Assembly (NCBI RefSeq): GCF_040802235.1
Contig: NC_133167.1
Span: 100,612,001-100,676,000, forward strand
Direction of reading: 5' to 3'
From: Manis javanica
Taxonomy: Eukaryota; Chordata; Mammalia; Pholidota; Manidae
DNA: 64,000 nt
The translations under genes were made by a program, and so were the position numbers. Of the stretch, positions 48,131 through 59,726 are shown piece after piece (within the stretch, counting starts at the first letter, position 1; each line of letters begins with the position of its first letter). Below the pieces are notes generated by a model. It did no database searches and had not been told where the DNA came from. It saw only the letters and a program-made list of their open reading frames with translations.

Positions 48131-48821
48131 AAAGAAACCACAATACATGGTGACATTTGACACATAAGAAAGAAAAGGCAAAACACACAGCATCTATCCT
48201 ACATGTTTGGAGCAGTAGTACAAAAGTGAACAGAAATGAGGAAACATAAAGGCGTGCGGACCAGAAAATCAGTTTAAAGTGAGTAAAGAAAATGATGGGT
48301 TTCGTTTCGCACAGGTTGGATTATATATGTACCAGCAAGTGGTTAGAAAAATAGGATCAGAAAATACATGAGAATTTAAGGTTAAAACTCTGGATTTGAG
48401 AATGAACTTTTAGCCAACAGTTTCCCATTTATATAAGAGTAGAATCAATAACTTAACTGACCCTCTTCTAAAAAGAAAATGTTAAAGAACTGTCTAAACC
48501 TGGTTTGAAAGAATAATCACAAGAATATTTAACGGAATCATAAAGAGTTTGTCATAATCCTCTGAAAAGGGAAATATAAAAGAAAACATATGAAGGGTTA
48601 CCCAGAAAGCACCTCTTCTTAGAACAGTACCCAACCAAATGCACAAACTTCTCAAAGTAATTAGGACTGGGCCACTCTCCTTCCTTAGAATATTCCCTCA
48701 CAGCTCTTCTCTGCTCTGCCTTGACAGTCACCTCTGAACACTTCCCTGCTGACAACTGTAGGTTACAGGAAAACTGCTCATGTCATGTCCCTGCTCTCCA
48801 TGCTTTCAGCACAGCCTTAAG
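48131..48821. other. Intergenic, no recognisable feature
   Basis: Unique-looking AT-rich sequence between the L2 and the L1 insertion. Confidence 0.4.
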
Positions 48822-48842
48822 AATTCATCAGATATGCATTTA
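48822..48842. repeat. Left target-site duplication of the L1 insertion
   Basis: Matches 49468-49489 with about three substitutions and one single-base indel over ~21 bases. Confidence 0.75.
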
Positions 48843-49467
48843 CCTGAAAAAAATACAGTCTCTGATTCGAAAAGATACATGCACCTCTATGTTTATTGCT
48901 GCATTATTTACAATAGCCAAGCTATGGAAGCAACCAAAGTGTCCATCAATAGATGGATAAAGAAGATATGGTACATATGCATAACGGAATATTATCCAGC
49001 CATAAAAAAGAGAGAAATCCTGCCATTTGCAACAACATGGGTAGACCTAGAGGGTATTTTGCTAAGTGAAATAAGCCAGATAGAGAAAGACAAATACTAC
49101 ATAATTTCACTTATTTGTGGAATCTAAAATTAAAATAAAACAAAATGAACAAAATAGCAGTAAACTCGGAGACACTGAGAAGGGACTGGTGGTTATGATG
49201 GGGGAGGGGTTGGTAATGGGTGGGTAGGGAAGGTAAGGGGGATAAAGAGGTACAAAAATTCTCAATCATAATATAAGTTGGCCACAGGGATGGAAGGATG
49301 TACAGCATGGAGAATACAGTCAATGATTCTGTAACATCCTCCTATGTTGACAGATAGTAACCACACTAGTGGGGTGAGGATTTAATAATATGGGTAACTG
49401 CTAGACCACTGTGTTGTATGCTTGAAACCAACATAAGATTGTATATCAATGATACTGAAAAAAAAAT
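48843..49467 (+). mobile_element. 5'-truncated L1 insertion with target-site duplications
   Basis: The 3' end of a LINE-1 starts near 'aatacagtctctgattcgaa', runs through 'ttattgctgcattatttaca' and 'gaatattatccagccataaa', and ends 'gattgtatatcaatgatact' plus an A-rich tail. The flanks are near-identical ~21-base segments at 48822-48842 (starting aattcatcagata) and 49468-49489 (starting aactcatcaggta), i.e. the target duplication. Only the last few hundred bases of the element were inserted, so it carries no intact gene. Confidence 0.85.
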
Positions 49468-49489
49468 AACTCATCAGGTATTACATTTA
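49468..49489. repeat. Right target-site duplication of the L1 insertion
   Basis: Follows the A-rich tail directly and mirrors 48822-48842 as a direct repeat. Confidence 0.75.
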
Positions 49490-50200
49490 TGTATATAGAT
49501 GTTCCTTTTATCTAAATGATGCCAAAATGACCTGTAAAAAGGCAACAAAACAAAACCCAAAAACATATAATCCACTGTTATATAAACCAGCTATTGAGTT
49601 AAAGTATAAACAACTGATTATTACAATTGCACTACACCACATATCTTGTCTGATCTTTGTTTACCTAAATTGACCTCTGGGTGTGGCCAGTGACTGGCAG
49701 AGGAAATGTGATTTGCAATAACATAGCCACCCCAATAGGCACAATCAACAAGAATACATGATGCTTAGTTCCCTGATAACCCCCCATAGGTGGGGCACTG
49801 GAAAATGTTTGGGACCAGGAAACACCTATCTCCCGGGACTGTGATATAATCCACCCTAGAGGGCAGTCCTGGTACCGGGATTTAGGCTCTCCCAAGGCTT
49901 GTCCACTTTGCTTTCAACTCCCTGAATCTCTTTTCTCTATCAGTCTTGAAACTGCTTCCAAACAGACTACTCTATTCAAAATATGTTGCAGCTCTGCTCT
50001 CCTGGACTGATGTGGCCCTATCATAGTGAGCGTGAAGTCCACAACCTTCATTCTTGGTTTTTTTTTTAAGCATTTCATCCTTCTCTTGCCTCTGCTCCTT
50101 GAGAATCAGAACATCCTGGGACATAATGCCAGAAATACTTGATTGCACACTGCAGCACGATAGGACCTGCCCCCAACTCTCCTGACCGTTTCACCTCTAC
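49490..50200. other. Intergenic, no recognisable feature
   Basis: Unique-looking sequence. Confidence 0.4.
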
Positions 50201-50335
50201 CAGGCAGACACAGACGGCAGGCAGACCTGGGTTTGTGATCTTAAGTCTACGGCTTGTTAGCTGTGTGATCTCATGCAAGTCGCTCAATTTCTACTTACCT
50301 GAAAAAAAAAGGAAATAATAATACCACTCTGATGG
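50201..50335 (+). repeat. MIR SINE
   Basis: 'gcagacctgggtttgtgatc', 'cttgttagctgtgtgatctc' and 'atgcaagtcgctcaatttct' are a clear MIR core. Confidence 0.75.
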
Positions 50336-50759
50336 ACGTGTCCTGAAATCGCATGAGAAAAGCAACCACGGCAGCACAGGGGCCCTAGAGATGCCCAGTG
50401 ACTATCCGCCCCCTCCTTTTCCTTCAGGCAGCTTCATCTGGTGGGTGGGGCCTCTCGGTCCACCTTAGCACTCCCTCCCTCTGGCCGCAGCATCCGCATG
50501 GGCAGTCCCAACTTCTAGGTGCCTGTTATGCTGGCCTCCCATGTGTCAAAAACGAAGTTTAGAGAATGAATTCGAGGGAAGTGACAATTGCTCCAATCAA
50601 AATTAAATTATATTTTGAGAGTATTGATGGATCACCTTCTCATGTGCACTTTCAGTGGTTCATTGGATTGCATATGTTTGCATGACATTTTGACATTTAC
50701 ACATTGGTTTTTAGAAAAACGAATTAATCATAATATGCATAATCATGCATATTATATAA

Positions 50760-50761
<2 letters not shown>

Positions 50762-50803
<42 letters not shown>
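50762..50803. repeat. (TA)n microsatellite
   Basis: About 21 uninterrupted TA units. Confidence 0.97.
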
Positions 50804-50807
<4 letters not shown>

Positions 50808-50819
50808 GTATGCAGTTAG

Positions 50820-51008
50820 TTGCAGAAATGCTTAATATTTAGTGAGCACTTACGCTGTGCCAGGAACTGTAGAGAAGTAGCTCATTTAATTCTGAAGGTA
50901 ACCCTACCAGAGAAGTACAATTACTACTCCTATTTTACAGATGAAGAAGCCGACACCTAAGGACGTTAAAGTAACTTAACCAAGGTCACACAGCTAGTAA
51001 GCAAATTT
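50820..51008 (-). repeat. MIR SINE, antisense, near full length
   Basis: 'tttagtgagcacttacgctg', 'tgccaggaactgtagagaag', 'tattttacagatgaagaagc' and 'caaggtcacacagctagtaa' appear in exact reversed-MIR order. It lies only about 180 bases upstream of the PDLIM3 CpG island. Confidence 0.85.
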
Positions 51009-51334
51009 TAGCGCACTCAAAATTGTTTATTAACTAATCGTATTGATGAGGCTTGTGTTTGGTTTTAATTGTAAAGCATAGAAGCATAGAAGTTTTAATA
51101 TGTAAAGCATAAAACCTCTGCTTTTAACTTCGAATGTAGCACACTGCCGAGCCCCAAGTAGAAGATAAGCAGGAGGACAGGTGTTACTTTAAAAGAGTGC
51201 TGGAAGCTGTAACCCGAAGCCTCCCCCGCGCCCGCGAGCGGTCTTGGAGGCTGCACCCGGCCAGTGCGCACCCATGAACTCCCGCGGGTCCGGCGCGTCG
51301 CTTTCTTCCAAAGTTGGAGCTCTCCGTGGTGGGA

Positions 51335-51344
51335 GGGGGCGGGG
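51335..51344 (+). promoter_or_regulatory. PDLIM3: GC box (Sp1/KLF type)
   Basis: GGGGGCGGGG inside the CpG island, about 200 bases before the start codon. Confidence 0.5.
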
Positions 51345-51359
51345 AGAAGGGTAGGCCGG

Positions 51360-51367
51360 TGACGTCA
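51360..51367 (+). promoter_or_regulatory. PDLIM3: Perfect CRE palindrome TGACGTCA
   Basis: The full 8-bp cAMP response element, flanked as GGTGACGTCACT, sits 178 bases before the ATG and about 14 bases before the TATA-like GATAAAG. Full-palindrome CREs close to a start site are typical CREB/ATF targets. Confidence 0.6.
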
Positions 51368-51537
51368 CTCGGGAGCGGGGGATAAAGCTCCCCGGGACGC
51401 AGTCCCCGCGAGGACGCTGCCTGGGGAGCGCAGTGGGCTTTCCCGCCTGGGGACGCTCGCCGTGAGCAGGGCCGCCCCTCGCTGCGCCCCAGTCCCCAGG
51501 TGCCTTTGCTCTCGAGGAAACCGCGCCAGGAGGCACC

Positions 51538-51630
51538 ATGCCCCAGAACGTGGTCCTCCCGGGCCCCGCGCCCTGGGGCTTCAGACTCTCCGGGGGCATA
51601 GACTTCAACCAGCCTTTGATCATCACCAGG
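51538..51630 (+). CDS. PDLIM3: PDLIM3 exon 1 coding part (PDZ N-terminus)
   Basis: ATG at 51538 in a good context (ACC before ATG) opens 31 codons: [20 protein letters not shown], then [17 protein letters not shown] is the carboxylate-binding loop of PDLIM-family PDZ domains. The sequence agrees almost residue for residue with the N-terminus of PDLIM3/ALP. The exon ends AGG|GTAGGT in phase 0. PDLIM3 is an actin-associated LIM protein of striated and smooth muscle that binds alpha-actinin-2 at the Z-disc through this PDZ domain. Confidence 0.96.
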
Positions 51631-53259
51631 GTAGGTGTTCTCCGTTTTTTTGCTGCAGGTCGGGGACTCTGGCGTGCGGCGGGTACCCCTGGAGCGGAGA
51701 GTGGTCAGGGAGCCAGGGTGCGCTGCGTGGGTCCCCGGCTTCGGGCTCACACTTCTAGGGGAGGCAGCAACTGGCAAACAGGTTCGGAGGATGCAGAGCA
51801 GTTCAGGGAATTAACAAAGTCAGCTCCAGTGGAGTCTGCATCCTCTCGCAGGCTTTCTGAGCAGAGGTGAACTGACAGCGTGAATCCCCGCGACTCAGAG
51901 TAGGCTGGCTGCCAGGGCTCGGGGGCCTTCTCGTCCTCCACTCCCCGTTTGCTTTCAGTAGCAAAAGAGATGGGGTCCCGAGAAGCAGAGACCAAGGGGT
52001 GACACCGTCGGTTTTTTCTTGGAGCCAGACACGCACCAGAGCCCTTGCCGTGTATGGATGGAAAGGGCAGCAGGGAGCTGTTTGCACAGCACAACCTGGG
52101 TCGGCCAATTTGGAACCGCTCATATCAGTGCAGACAGGGAAAATATTACTAATGTATATTCCTAGGTTTCCAGGCATTTTGAATAGATATTTTCCAAAGT
52201 TTTAAACTTGGCTTAGGAATCATTGCCTATAACTCAAACTACAAAGAAAATGTGTCAGATTGTTTAGCTTACCTGATGGAAAGTCACCATTCAGCTTAAT
52301 AACTGAAAATAGTCCTTTATCATCAAAGCCAAGCTTTCCTTACTTAATATCCTATTAGAGATACTGTCGAATTAAAACCAAAAGGAAAACTTCAGGATTT
52401 CTGTCCTGTCAATAAATTTCTAGCTGGGCTAGTGGATTTTTTTCTAACACAAGTGTTTGTCTTAATAGGAAATTATTGTTATTTCAATTAGCACATATAA
52501 AGCATAGTAAGCATAATTTAAAAGCATACACTTTAGAATATTATACTTTTAATATGTATTTTTTCCTTCTTTACTGCTTTTACTGTACTTTATAAATGTA
52601 TATTTTATGATCTGATTTACTCCCATAGCTTTTTTAACAAGGTAAAACCTTTTAAATTCTGCTCTACTTATACATCTATGAGATTTGGGAATGAAAGTCT
52701 TTTTCAAATATCTCAAGACATTTACCATAAAAATGCATACCATGGAAAATTTCAACCTGTGTTCTAAAACTTTCAAAAATATATAAACATATCTGACATG
52801 TGTTTTTGTATGAGACATGAAAATTTAACATATCCCCAAAAGTGTTCCTAAGTAAATTAAGCAGAAAATGGTTCAGTGATCTGGGCCAAGCAAAGCCTTT
52901 TATGGATTTACCAAAGAAAACAGTCTCCATTGTCTCTACTAAGAAATATTTTTAAAGTATCTGAAGTATAGTTCTCATTTGTTAATACAAATGAAATAAG
53001 CTTTTGAATCAAACTGTTTCGTATTCTAAGTGTCCCCAAAATCATGCACATAGTAGATTCATGTTGAATAAATGAAAGCATATTCACTCGAACTTTTTGC
53101 CTTAGTGAACACCTAATTGAGACTATTTCCACTGAAATTATAAGAATACTAAAAATAATTTGGAAAAATACTAAAAGGTATTACCCGAAGATAACTATCA
53201 GTGTTGTAATTTGTAGTAGAGTTTTCTGTTACTTTCATAATCTTTGTGTTATGTTAGAA

Positions 53260-53450
53260 GGCAATGAATAAGGTTGCAAATGTGTTATTATACTCCTTTG
53301 CTTGCCATGTACCCTTCTAAGCCCCTTTTTAAAAGTACTATCTCACATAAATCTCACAATAACCAATAAGAGGAGGAGGAGGAGTAATTTCCCTTATTGT
53401 AGGTGAGAGAGGGAGGCTTCAGGAGATTCATTCACTGATAACGATCCCAA
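53260..53450 (-). repeat. MIR SINE, antisense, with (AGG)5
   Basis: 'gtacccttctaagccccttt', 'ctcacataaatctcacaata' and 'ttattgtaggtgagagaggg' follow a reversed MIR. An AGG run at 53369-53384 has expanded inside. Confidence 0.55.
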
Positions 53451-53599
53451 GTGGGGACAGAATTTGATGCAAGGTCTGTCTGTCTCCAAAATCTGCATTC
53501 TGAAGTCCATACAAGTGAAAAATTCTGCAATAAATGTTTGTGCCAATCCATTCATCACTTGGTCCTACTGACTGTATATCTTTAAGATGTACCATTCTT

Positions 53600-54190
53600 T
53601 TTTTTCTACCACTGTCCCTAGTCAAGACTGCATAGCTTCACCCTGTTTGTCTCCCCTCTCCAATACACCCTGCATCGTCATACTATTCTTGAAACTTCCA
53701 ATGGCATCACCAGGGCATAGAGAATACGATGTGTGGTCTTCACACACATTCAGAGCTTTCATCCTTTTTCCCAACTCCAGCTCAGCTTCATTTCCCCCCT
53801 CTCTATCTCCTTCCCTCTCTCCCTCCATAGATAGGCAGTGGTACCCCTAGACCAGACTACTTATGGTTTCTCGAATGTGTCTTTGCTTCTGCTCTCATTT
53901 TTCTCCAGAATTCCCTTCCACCTTGTTCATCACCCTCTATGCCTATGGAAACCCAATCAAATTCCACTGCCCTGGCCTTCTTCCAGGAACAAGCATTGCA
54001 TCCATTTGATTACCACAGTTTCTGACCTATAACCTCTCCGTATACCATGCCTTATGCCACAGATATTTGAGCACTTCTGTTACCTACAAATTGCATGCTC
54101 CCTGTGAGCAGGAACTTTCAAATTTGGGGGCTACTCAGTGCAGAGCCCAGTATCTAAGACATCAGATATGTTGTAGAATAAATGTAGACA
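53600..54190 (+). repeat. L2 LINE 3' part
   Basis: 'catactattcttgaaacttc' and 'ttccaccttgttcatcaccc', then 'gcatgctccctgtgagcagg' and 'cagtgcagagcccagtatct', are in L2 3'-end order. Confidence 0.55.
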
Positions 54191-55599
54191 TGACATGAAC
54201 AATTGACTAGATCATTCACTTTTACACAACTTGGTCATATTAGGTACAGATTGTGTCCTCAAAACATTCTACAATAAAGAAAAATGGGAATTGTTTTATT
54301 GTTAATTGATTTGTCTGTTTGGACAAGTCTTAAGTATGCAAAGAATTGAAATACCATTGCCTGCAGTTTATGCCACAAAAATTCCCAAAAATGAAATGTA
54401 TTCCACAAGTCAGTTAAATCCATTTTTGTCCTCCTACAACTATACCCAGCCCTCCTTGCCTAGCGTGCTACAGATGCAAACCATATCAATGCTCCAAGAC
54501 CCTGATCCTCTATCCCACCAGAGTTAGCTAGGGGTTTTACAAATGTTAACACCCTCCATCAGTTGAAATTACAATTCAGAAAATTCGGACAAAGGGTCCC
54601 AGCCCTATAATTGTTTACAATCCAATTAATCAGCCAAGTAAATCTTTTGTGTCATTAAAAAAGCATCAGAAGTAAGGTAAATCAAAACCAGACATTCTCA
54701 AAAAGATTCACAACTTGTTGTGATACAGTTGGTAGGAAAGCAGTATTTGGGCAATAGGTGTACACTCTGTGCAATATACATTTAAGTTGTGGATGTGGAA
54801 GGGGTTGTTATTGCAAACACCATATATAACTGGCTTAAGCATTTCACAGAATAAAGTTTAAGGTTCACATCTCAAGTGAGCTGCTTTTCTTTCTCTGGTA
54901 AAAAGGTTCTAAGGAGTCTCTTTCTTTCTTAAGACCACCCAGAAGGTGGATCTACTATCACAGCCAAGTTACAGATGGTTTGTTTTCACAAATGGTCCAC
55001 TTTAGAATCAAGTCCAAGCTTCTTTTGTGTATATGATGTAAAATTACTGTTTACATCTGATGCCAGTATGTCCTTTCCCACTCAGTCCTTCTTCTTCCCA
55101 ACTCCCTCCTTCCTATGCAGGGCACACCCAGGGTCAAGATCATTGTAACTGAGAATGCTATATGGACTGTGGGTACCAACACAGAAAATGTTAGTCTATC
55201 CCTAAGTTTTGCAGGCTTGAACAAAAAAAAAGTAGTTTAATATAAACTATATTTGAAATTTGAACATTTAGAAAGAAATACATACAGTTGAATGCTACCC
55301 TTTCCCAGGATTCAAGTGTATTAGAAAAGTTGATAGGAATAAAAATCTAATTTGTTTTACCAAAGACCTGTGTGCATAGAAGTGCAAATTCATATGTTCA
55401 GGGCATTCATTCATCCCACAAATATCCATTAAGTGCAGAATGTGTTGTATATGGAAGGCACTGTGGGGATATAATTATAGCTTAATGGGTTTCTACCCCC
55501 TGAGATGCTCATATGTCAGTAGAGGACATGATAGAGCCTGTCCAGGATTCCATGCAAAAAATATGGCCAAAGAGATAGGAGGAGTCGGGGGAGAGCTTA

Positions 55600-55770
55600 C
55601 CCACAGAGTGGTACAGCGGCGGGGTGCGAGAGCTTCAGCTGTAGTTAGACCCATAAGGAGTTTCAGATGTTCATTGACTGTGTGACCCTAAGCAAGTTTC
55701 TTAGACTTCCTGAGCATCTGTTTTTTTCATCTTAAAAGACTGTCTTGCGAATTAGGTGAGATAATTGTTC
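55600..55770 (+). repeat. MIR SINE
   Basis: 'gtggtacagcggcggggtgc', 'tgactgtgtgaccctaagca' and 'aagtttcttagacttcctga' are typical MIR 5' and core boxes. Confidence 0.65.
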
Positions 55771-55814
55771 ACAATAATAATACAGTTGCAAAAATAATAA
55801 CAATTCCATAATAG

Positions 55815-55965
55815 TTCCCCAACCTGGCTGCACATTAGACACAGCCGGAGTGCTTTTGAAAACACCTATGCCCAGGCCCTGTTTGCAGATTCTGACTCAG
55901 CTCATTTGGGGTGTGGCTCTAGAGTTACAGTGTAGATCTAAAGCCAAAGGGCTTTAGGTGCCAGG
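55815..55965. repeat. MER5-type hAT element
   Basis: 'ccaacctggctgcacattag', 'cacctatgcccaggccctgt' and 'gattctgactcagctcattt', then 'ggggtgtggctct', match MER5A. Confidence 0.7.
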
Positions 55966-56264
55966 TGACCCACTGGAGCTTATTTGTAGGCAGTGGAGAG
56001 CAACTGAACCATGGAATTTCTCACTGCTTTGATCCATGCCCCATAGTACAGCCCTTCAGTATATACTTGTCTTGCTCCATAACTGTGTCAATCGTCTTTA
56101 TCTTTATCATACAAATCCCATCAGAGCCATATCTTAGACTTCCCTCATGTCTTACAGAGTAAATAGAACAATATGATGCTTTATCTGTGATTTAAATTAG
56201 TTTTTTTTCAAACGGAATGGACGCAGGTAATAGGTTGATGTGAATAATGGAAATCATCCAAGGC

Positions 56265-56405
56265 ACTTGTTAAAAATAGAAATTTCCTAGTTCTTCTCCT
56301 AGGGTTTCTAAACCATGTCCCCAGACTTCTGGAGTGAGATCAGAGTCTTTATGGTCAGCAAGGACCCCATGTGATTTTTCTAATCAGACAAGTTTGAAAA
56401 CATGT
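56265..56405. repeat. MER5-like hAT fragment
   Basis: 'gaaatttcctagttcttctc' and 'gtttctaaaccatgtcccca' resemble a diverged MER5-type copy. Confidence 0.3.
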
Positions 56406-57974
56406 GCTATGTGATTGGTAGTATTTTCAATAATCTCTAATGCTTTTGATATTTGAGATCCTAATGAACCAGAATAATAAGTAATGCATTGAAAAATTCT
56501 ACCTCACTGTAGCTCTCACTTCTCCTAATTTAACAGAACATGTTAATAATAAACTACGAACAATAATATAAAGTAATATAAGTAATAATATAAACTAGTA
56601 AGTAATGCTGGGAAATAACATAGTCTTATGATTAACTTAACTTCCTAAAACCAGGCCAATTTAGTGGTCAATTTTCTGATCTAGCCTAGATGAACTTGAA
56701 GACTAGGAAGAAGTGAAGGCTTTCTCTCTCATCCTTCTCTGTGTAGACTTTTTTCTTTCTTATCAACTCCCTCCTTGGAGGTCCTGGGACATCAATCACC
56801 AGGTTGAATGCAAAGTCAGAAATGGATTCTGGCCTTCGGTATCAACCATCTTTCCTATTTTCCACTGAAACCACTGGTGACGTAGCTATACAGCTGCCCC
56901 AACCATAGTAAGAAGCTACAGATTGCTGAGATACTCTCCTCTGAAAAACAGAAGCAGTCTATCTTAGAGTTGTTGCAATAGTCAAAGGTATTAGAAAGAG
57001 CTTTGCAAATGTAATATTTTGGGTAAATAGAAGATAGTGTTATTAACTTCTATATTAATAGTGTTAATAAAATTTAGTCATATTCAGTATCTAAGCTCAG
57101 CACCCCAGATATCTGTTTAAAATTTTTATAGGCAGGTGCAGACATAACCCTACTTTCCATTCATCCTAATGAGACCTAAGAAATATTAGGTTTTTCTAAA
57201 TCAAGATTGAGTGTTATACAACTTAAATTTATTTAAGTTTATTAGGAAAACTAGGTGAGGCTTTAAAAGCAAACACATTGAGCCATGTTTTCTCATGTTT
57301 TAATGCAAAGAAAAGCATTCTGATCTTAGAAGTTCAAAAATTGTAGTGATTTTGACAAACTATAGTTAGAAAAAATTAAAAGTTTAACATTATTTTTATC
57401 CTTACAAGTCACATCAGGAATGGAAACTTTTATTCTCTTAGCAGTTCTAGTCTGGGAGAATTTCTAGTGGAAAACAGCTATGAAATGCCACCCAAAGATG
57501 TAATAGTCCCCAGTTGTCTCACCCAGATCCTATCAACTGTTCCTCTTGGGAAATGTTCATGATCACTACAGTGAGATGATCACAGAAATAAAGTGAGGGC
57601 AATATACACTTCAGGGATGAGATTGAAGCTCTCAGACACATGAGAATTTATTATTTTAGCAACTGGATTCATTTAGATGAATCTTGGATCTCCCATAGAG
57701 CCACAAAATTAAACAGACTCAATAGCTAGTTTAAACAGTAGAGAAAAAAATGAATCAACAACTGACCCTCAAGTAAAACATTAGGAACAATCTAGTTTAT
57801 CCTGGAGCAGTGTGAGGTTTAAGTAAAGTTGTATGCATTCTTCTCCTCTAAATAGTGGAAACTTGCAATATAACAATAATGGATTGATATTAATAGTCAT
57901 AATCTTTGGTATGTAGGGACCAGCTCTTTTTGTTTCATAAGCTCTAATTTAAATGGCTTTTTCATTCATTTTCA

Positions 57975-58445
57975 ATTAATTATTCACTAATTCCAAACAT
58001 TGGAATATCCACTAGGGATATACATAATATTATGCATGTCCTCAAGAGCCTCTAGTCCCTTTGGGAAGACAGACAATATACAAGTAAATACACTGTCTTC
58101 ATGCAGGAAATGAACAGGGTGTAATGGTAGAGAGTGGTGGGTGACGGGCTGGAGGCGCCACTTCAGATATTTGGGGGAGTCTTTCTGAGAATGTGACATT
58201 TAAGTCTAGACATAAAGGATGAGAAGGAGCAGCTGGGTGGGTAGTGGGGGAAACATTTCAGGCAAAACTAACAGTGTATGTAAAGTGCCGAACAGGGTAC
58301 ATTCTTGACCTATTTGAGGAACCAAAAGGGAATCAGAATAGCTATAGCACAGTGGATGCGAGGAGCAGGGATGATATAAGATGTTAGAGAAATAGACAAG
58401 GTAAGATAAGGTGAAGACTACTAGACAGTTGTAAATAGTTGGGAT
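57975..58445 (+). repeat. Common old interspersed repeat (family not assigned)
   Basis: 'gggaagacagacaatataca', 'gagaatgtgacatttaagtc' and 'gggggaaacatttcaggcaa' with 'acctatttgaggaaccaaaa' is a familiar mammalian repeat in consensus order; I cannot recall its name securely. Confidence 0.5.
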
Positions 58446-58599
58446 TTATTCAGAAATATTGGGAACATATATAGCAATCAAAAGACTCATTACCTAATAC
58501 TCAACATGGAAATAGTTTCAAATTTGCCACCTTTCAAATATTTAACAACCATACCTTTCCCATATCCATAAGAATTTCTTTCATCCCCCCACACAAAGA

Positions 58600-58800
58600 G
58601 AAGTTCATGCAGGTTTCTGGTAGACAACATAAACTCAGATTTTGCTTTCTTACCCAGTTTAATAATCTGTTAAGAAAAACAGTGTGATGTATTTAGACCA
58701 TTTATATTTAATGTAATTACTGATAAAAAAATTTATTTAAAATCTAGCATCTTGTTGTTTCCTATTTATTCTATCTGTTCTTCATTTATGGAAAAGAGAC
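58600..58800 (-). repeat. L1 ORF2 fragment, antisense
   Basis: 'gcaggtttctggtagacaac' followed by 'tgatgtatttagaccattta' and 'tatttaatgtaattactgat' is the reversed L1 region encoding the LNVNGLN segment. No open frame survives. Confidence 0.65.
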
Positions 58801-59574
58801 TGTTCATGGATACAAACTTCCCTTGTGTCTGCAGTCCCCAGGAATTCTAGACTGTCAATGCTAATTCACACTCAGCCTTAGGAAATCTGTTCATATTTTC
58901 AGCTGAATTCTTCGTAACCACTAGTATGGTGGCCCCATCTCTCTTGGTAAGCCTATGCTCACATCTTATCTTTCCTTGGAGGCACCCGTCTTTCCTTAGA
59001 TTCCAAACTAGTGGCTTGCCTTTCAATATCAACTCTCTGAAGAGGTCATGAAAGTTTTAATTTTGTGTATATTACATGACTTCTTCTTATTAACACAAAA
59101 GTGATTCTCTTTCCAGCTTTCTATATCCTAAATGCCCCTTCATGTAATTTTAAGGGCCATAACTTAAAAAGATGCTAAAACAGTTTCAATTCAAATAGAA
59201 AAGGTCCCCAAATTTCATAAAGTTCTATTCTAAATAAAGAGTTCTGGATGACAAAAAAAAATTTCTCAATAAAACAAATTATTCTGTTTAAAGCAAAGAA
59301 AATATGATTCAAACAGGGAGTCATGCAATATGTTTTAAAGGGGAAGGAGATGTCCATAATAGATGACACATGGTTAATAAGAAACAAAGTTATATCGGAT
59401 GATGGAAAAATAGAGCTAACACAATAGATCGGCTACGAGTTATTTTAAGTTAGATTTAAAATCCTACCCAGTGAAACATTTCAAATGTTACAAAGATGAA
59501 ATATAAATGTAGGGCACAAAACTCAAGATACTGCAGAATACTGGCTTTTAAAATAGTGCCATGATTTCTTCTAG

Positions 59575-59726
59575 ATTACTCCAGGAAGCAAGGCAGCAGC
59601 TGCCAACCTGTGTCCTGGAGATGTCATCCTGGCTATCGATGGCTTCGGCACGGAATCCATGACTCATGCTGATGCCCAGGACAGGATTAAAGCAGCAGCA
59701 CACCAGCTGTGTCTCAAAATTGACAG
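59575..59726 (+). CDS. PDLIM3: PDLIM3 exon 2 (central PDZ)
   Basis: 152 bases after TTTCTTCTAG encode [20 protein letters not shown], then [20 protein letters not shown] and [10 protein letters not shown], with the final Arg codon split (phase 2, donor AG|GTGCTC). These are the beta-C/beta-D strands and the alpha-B helix ([12 protein letters not shown]) that shape the PDZ ligand groove. The sequence is essentially the known PDLIM3 PDZ. The phase fits exon 1 (phase 0) and exon 3. Confidence 0.97.

Larger units (their letters stand above)
51190..51640 (+). promoter_or_regulatory. PDLIM3: PDLIM3 CpG-island promoter and 5'UTR
   Basis: A sudden GC- and CpG-rich block surrounds the first exon while both flanks are AT-rich. 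It contains a GC box (GGGGGCGGGG, 51335-51344), a perfect CRE palindrome (51360-51367) and a TATA-like GATAAAG (51381-51387). An E-box CAGGTG sits just upstream at 51178-51183. With GATAAAG as the TATA element, transcription would begin near 51410-51420 and leave a 5'UTR of about 120 bases; that start is inferred. Confidence 0.75.
51631..59574 (+). other. PDLIM3: PDLIM3 intron 1, 7.9 kb
   Basis: The CpG-rich edge fades by about 52.1 kb. 52.2-53.2 kb is AT-rich and featureless. Repeats are listed separately (MIR, L2, MER5-type, L1). 54.2-55.6, 56.4-57.97 and 58.8-59.57 kb hold nothing I can name apart from a weak MIR-like piece near 56930-57070. The intron ends in TTTCTTCTAG. Confidence 0.8.

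Noticed and set aside
48780..49127. 115-codon open frame
   Set aside because: It is the decayed 3' portion of the L1 insertion, not a host gene.
51184..51777. 197-codon open frame on the minus strand across the PDLIM3 promoter
   Set aside because: GC- and CpG-rich DNA has few stops. The frame lies opposite exon 1 and the promoter, with low-complexity Arg/Pro/Gly composition and no family similarity.
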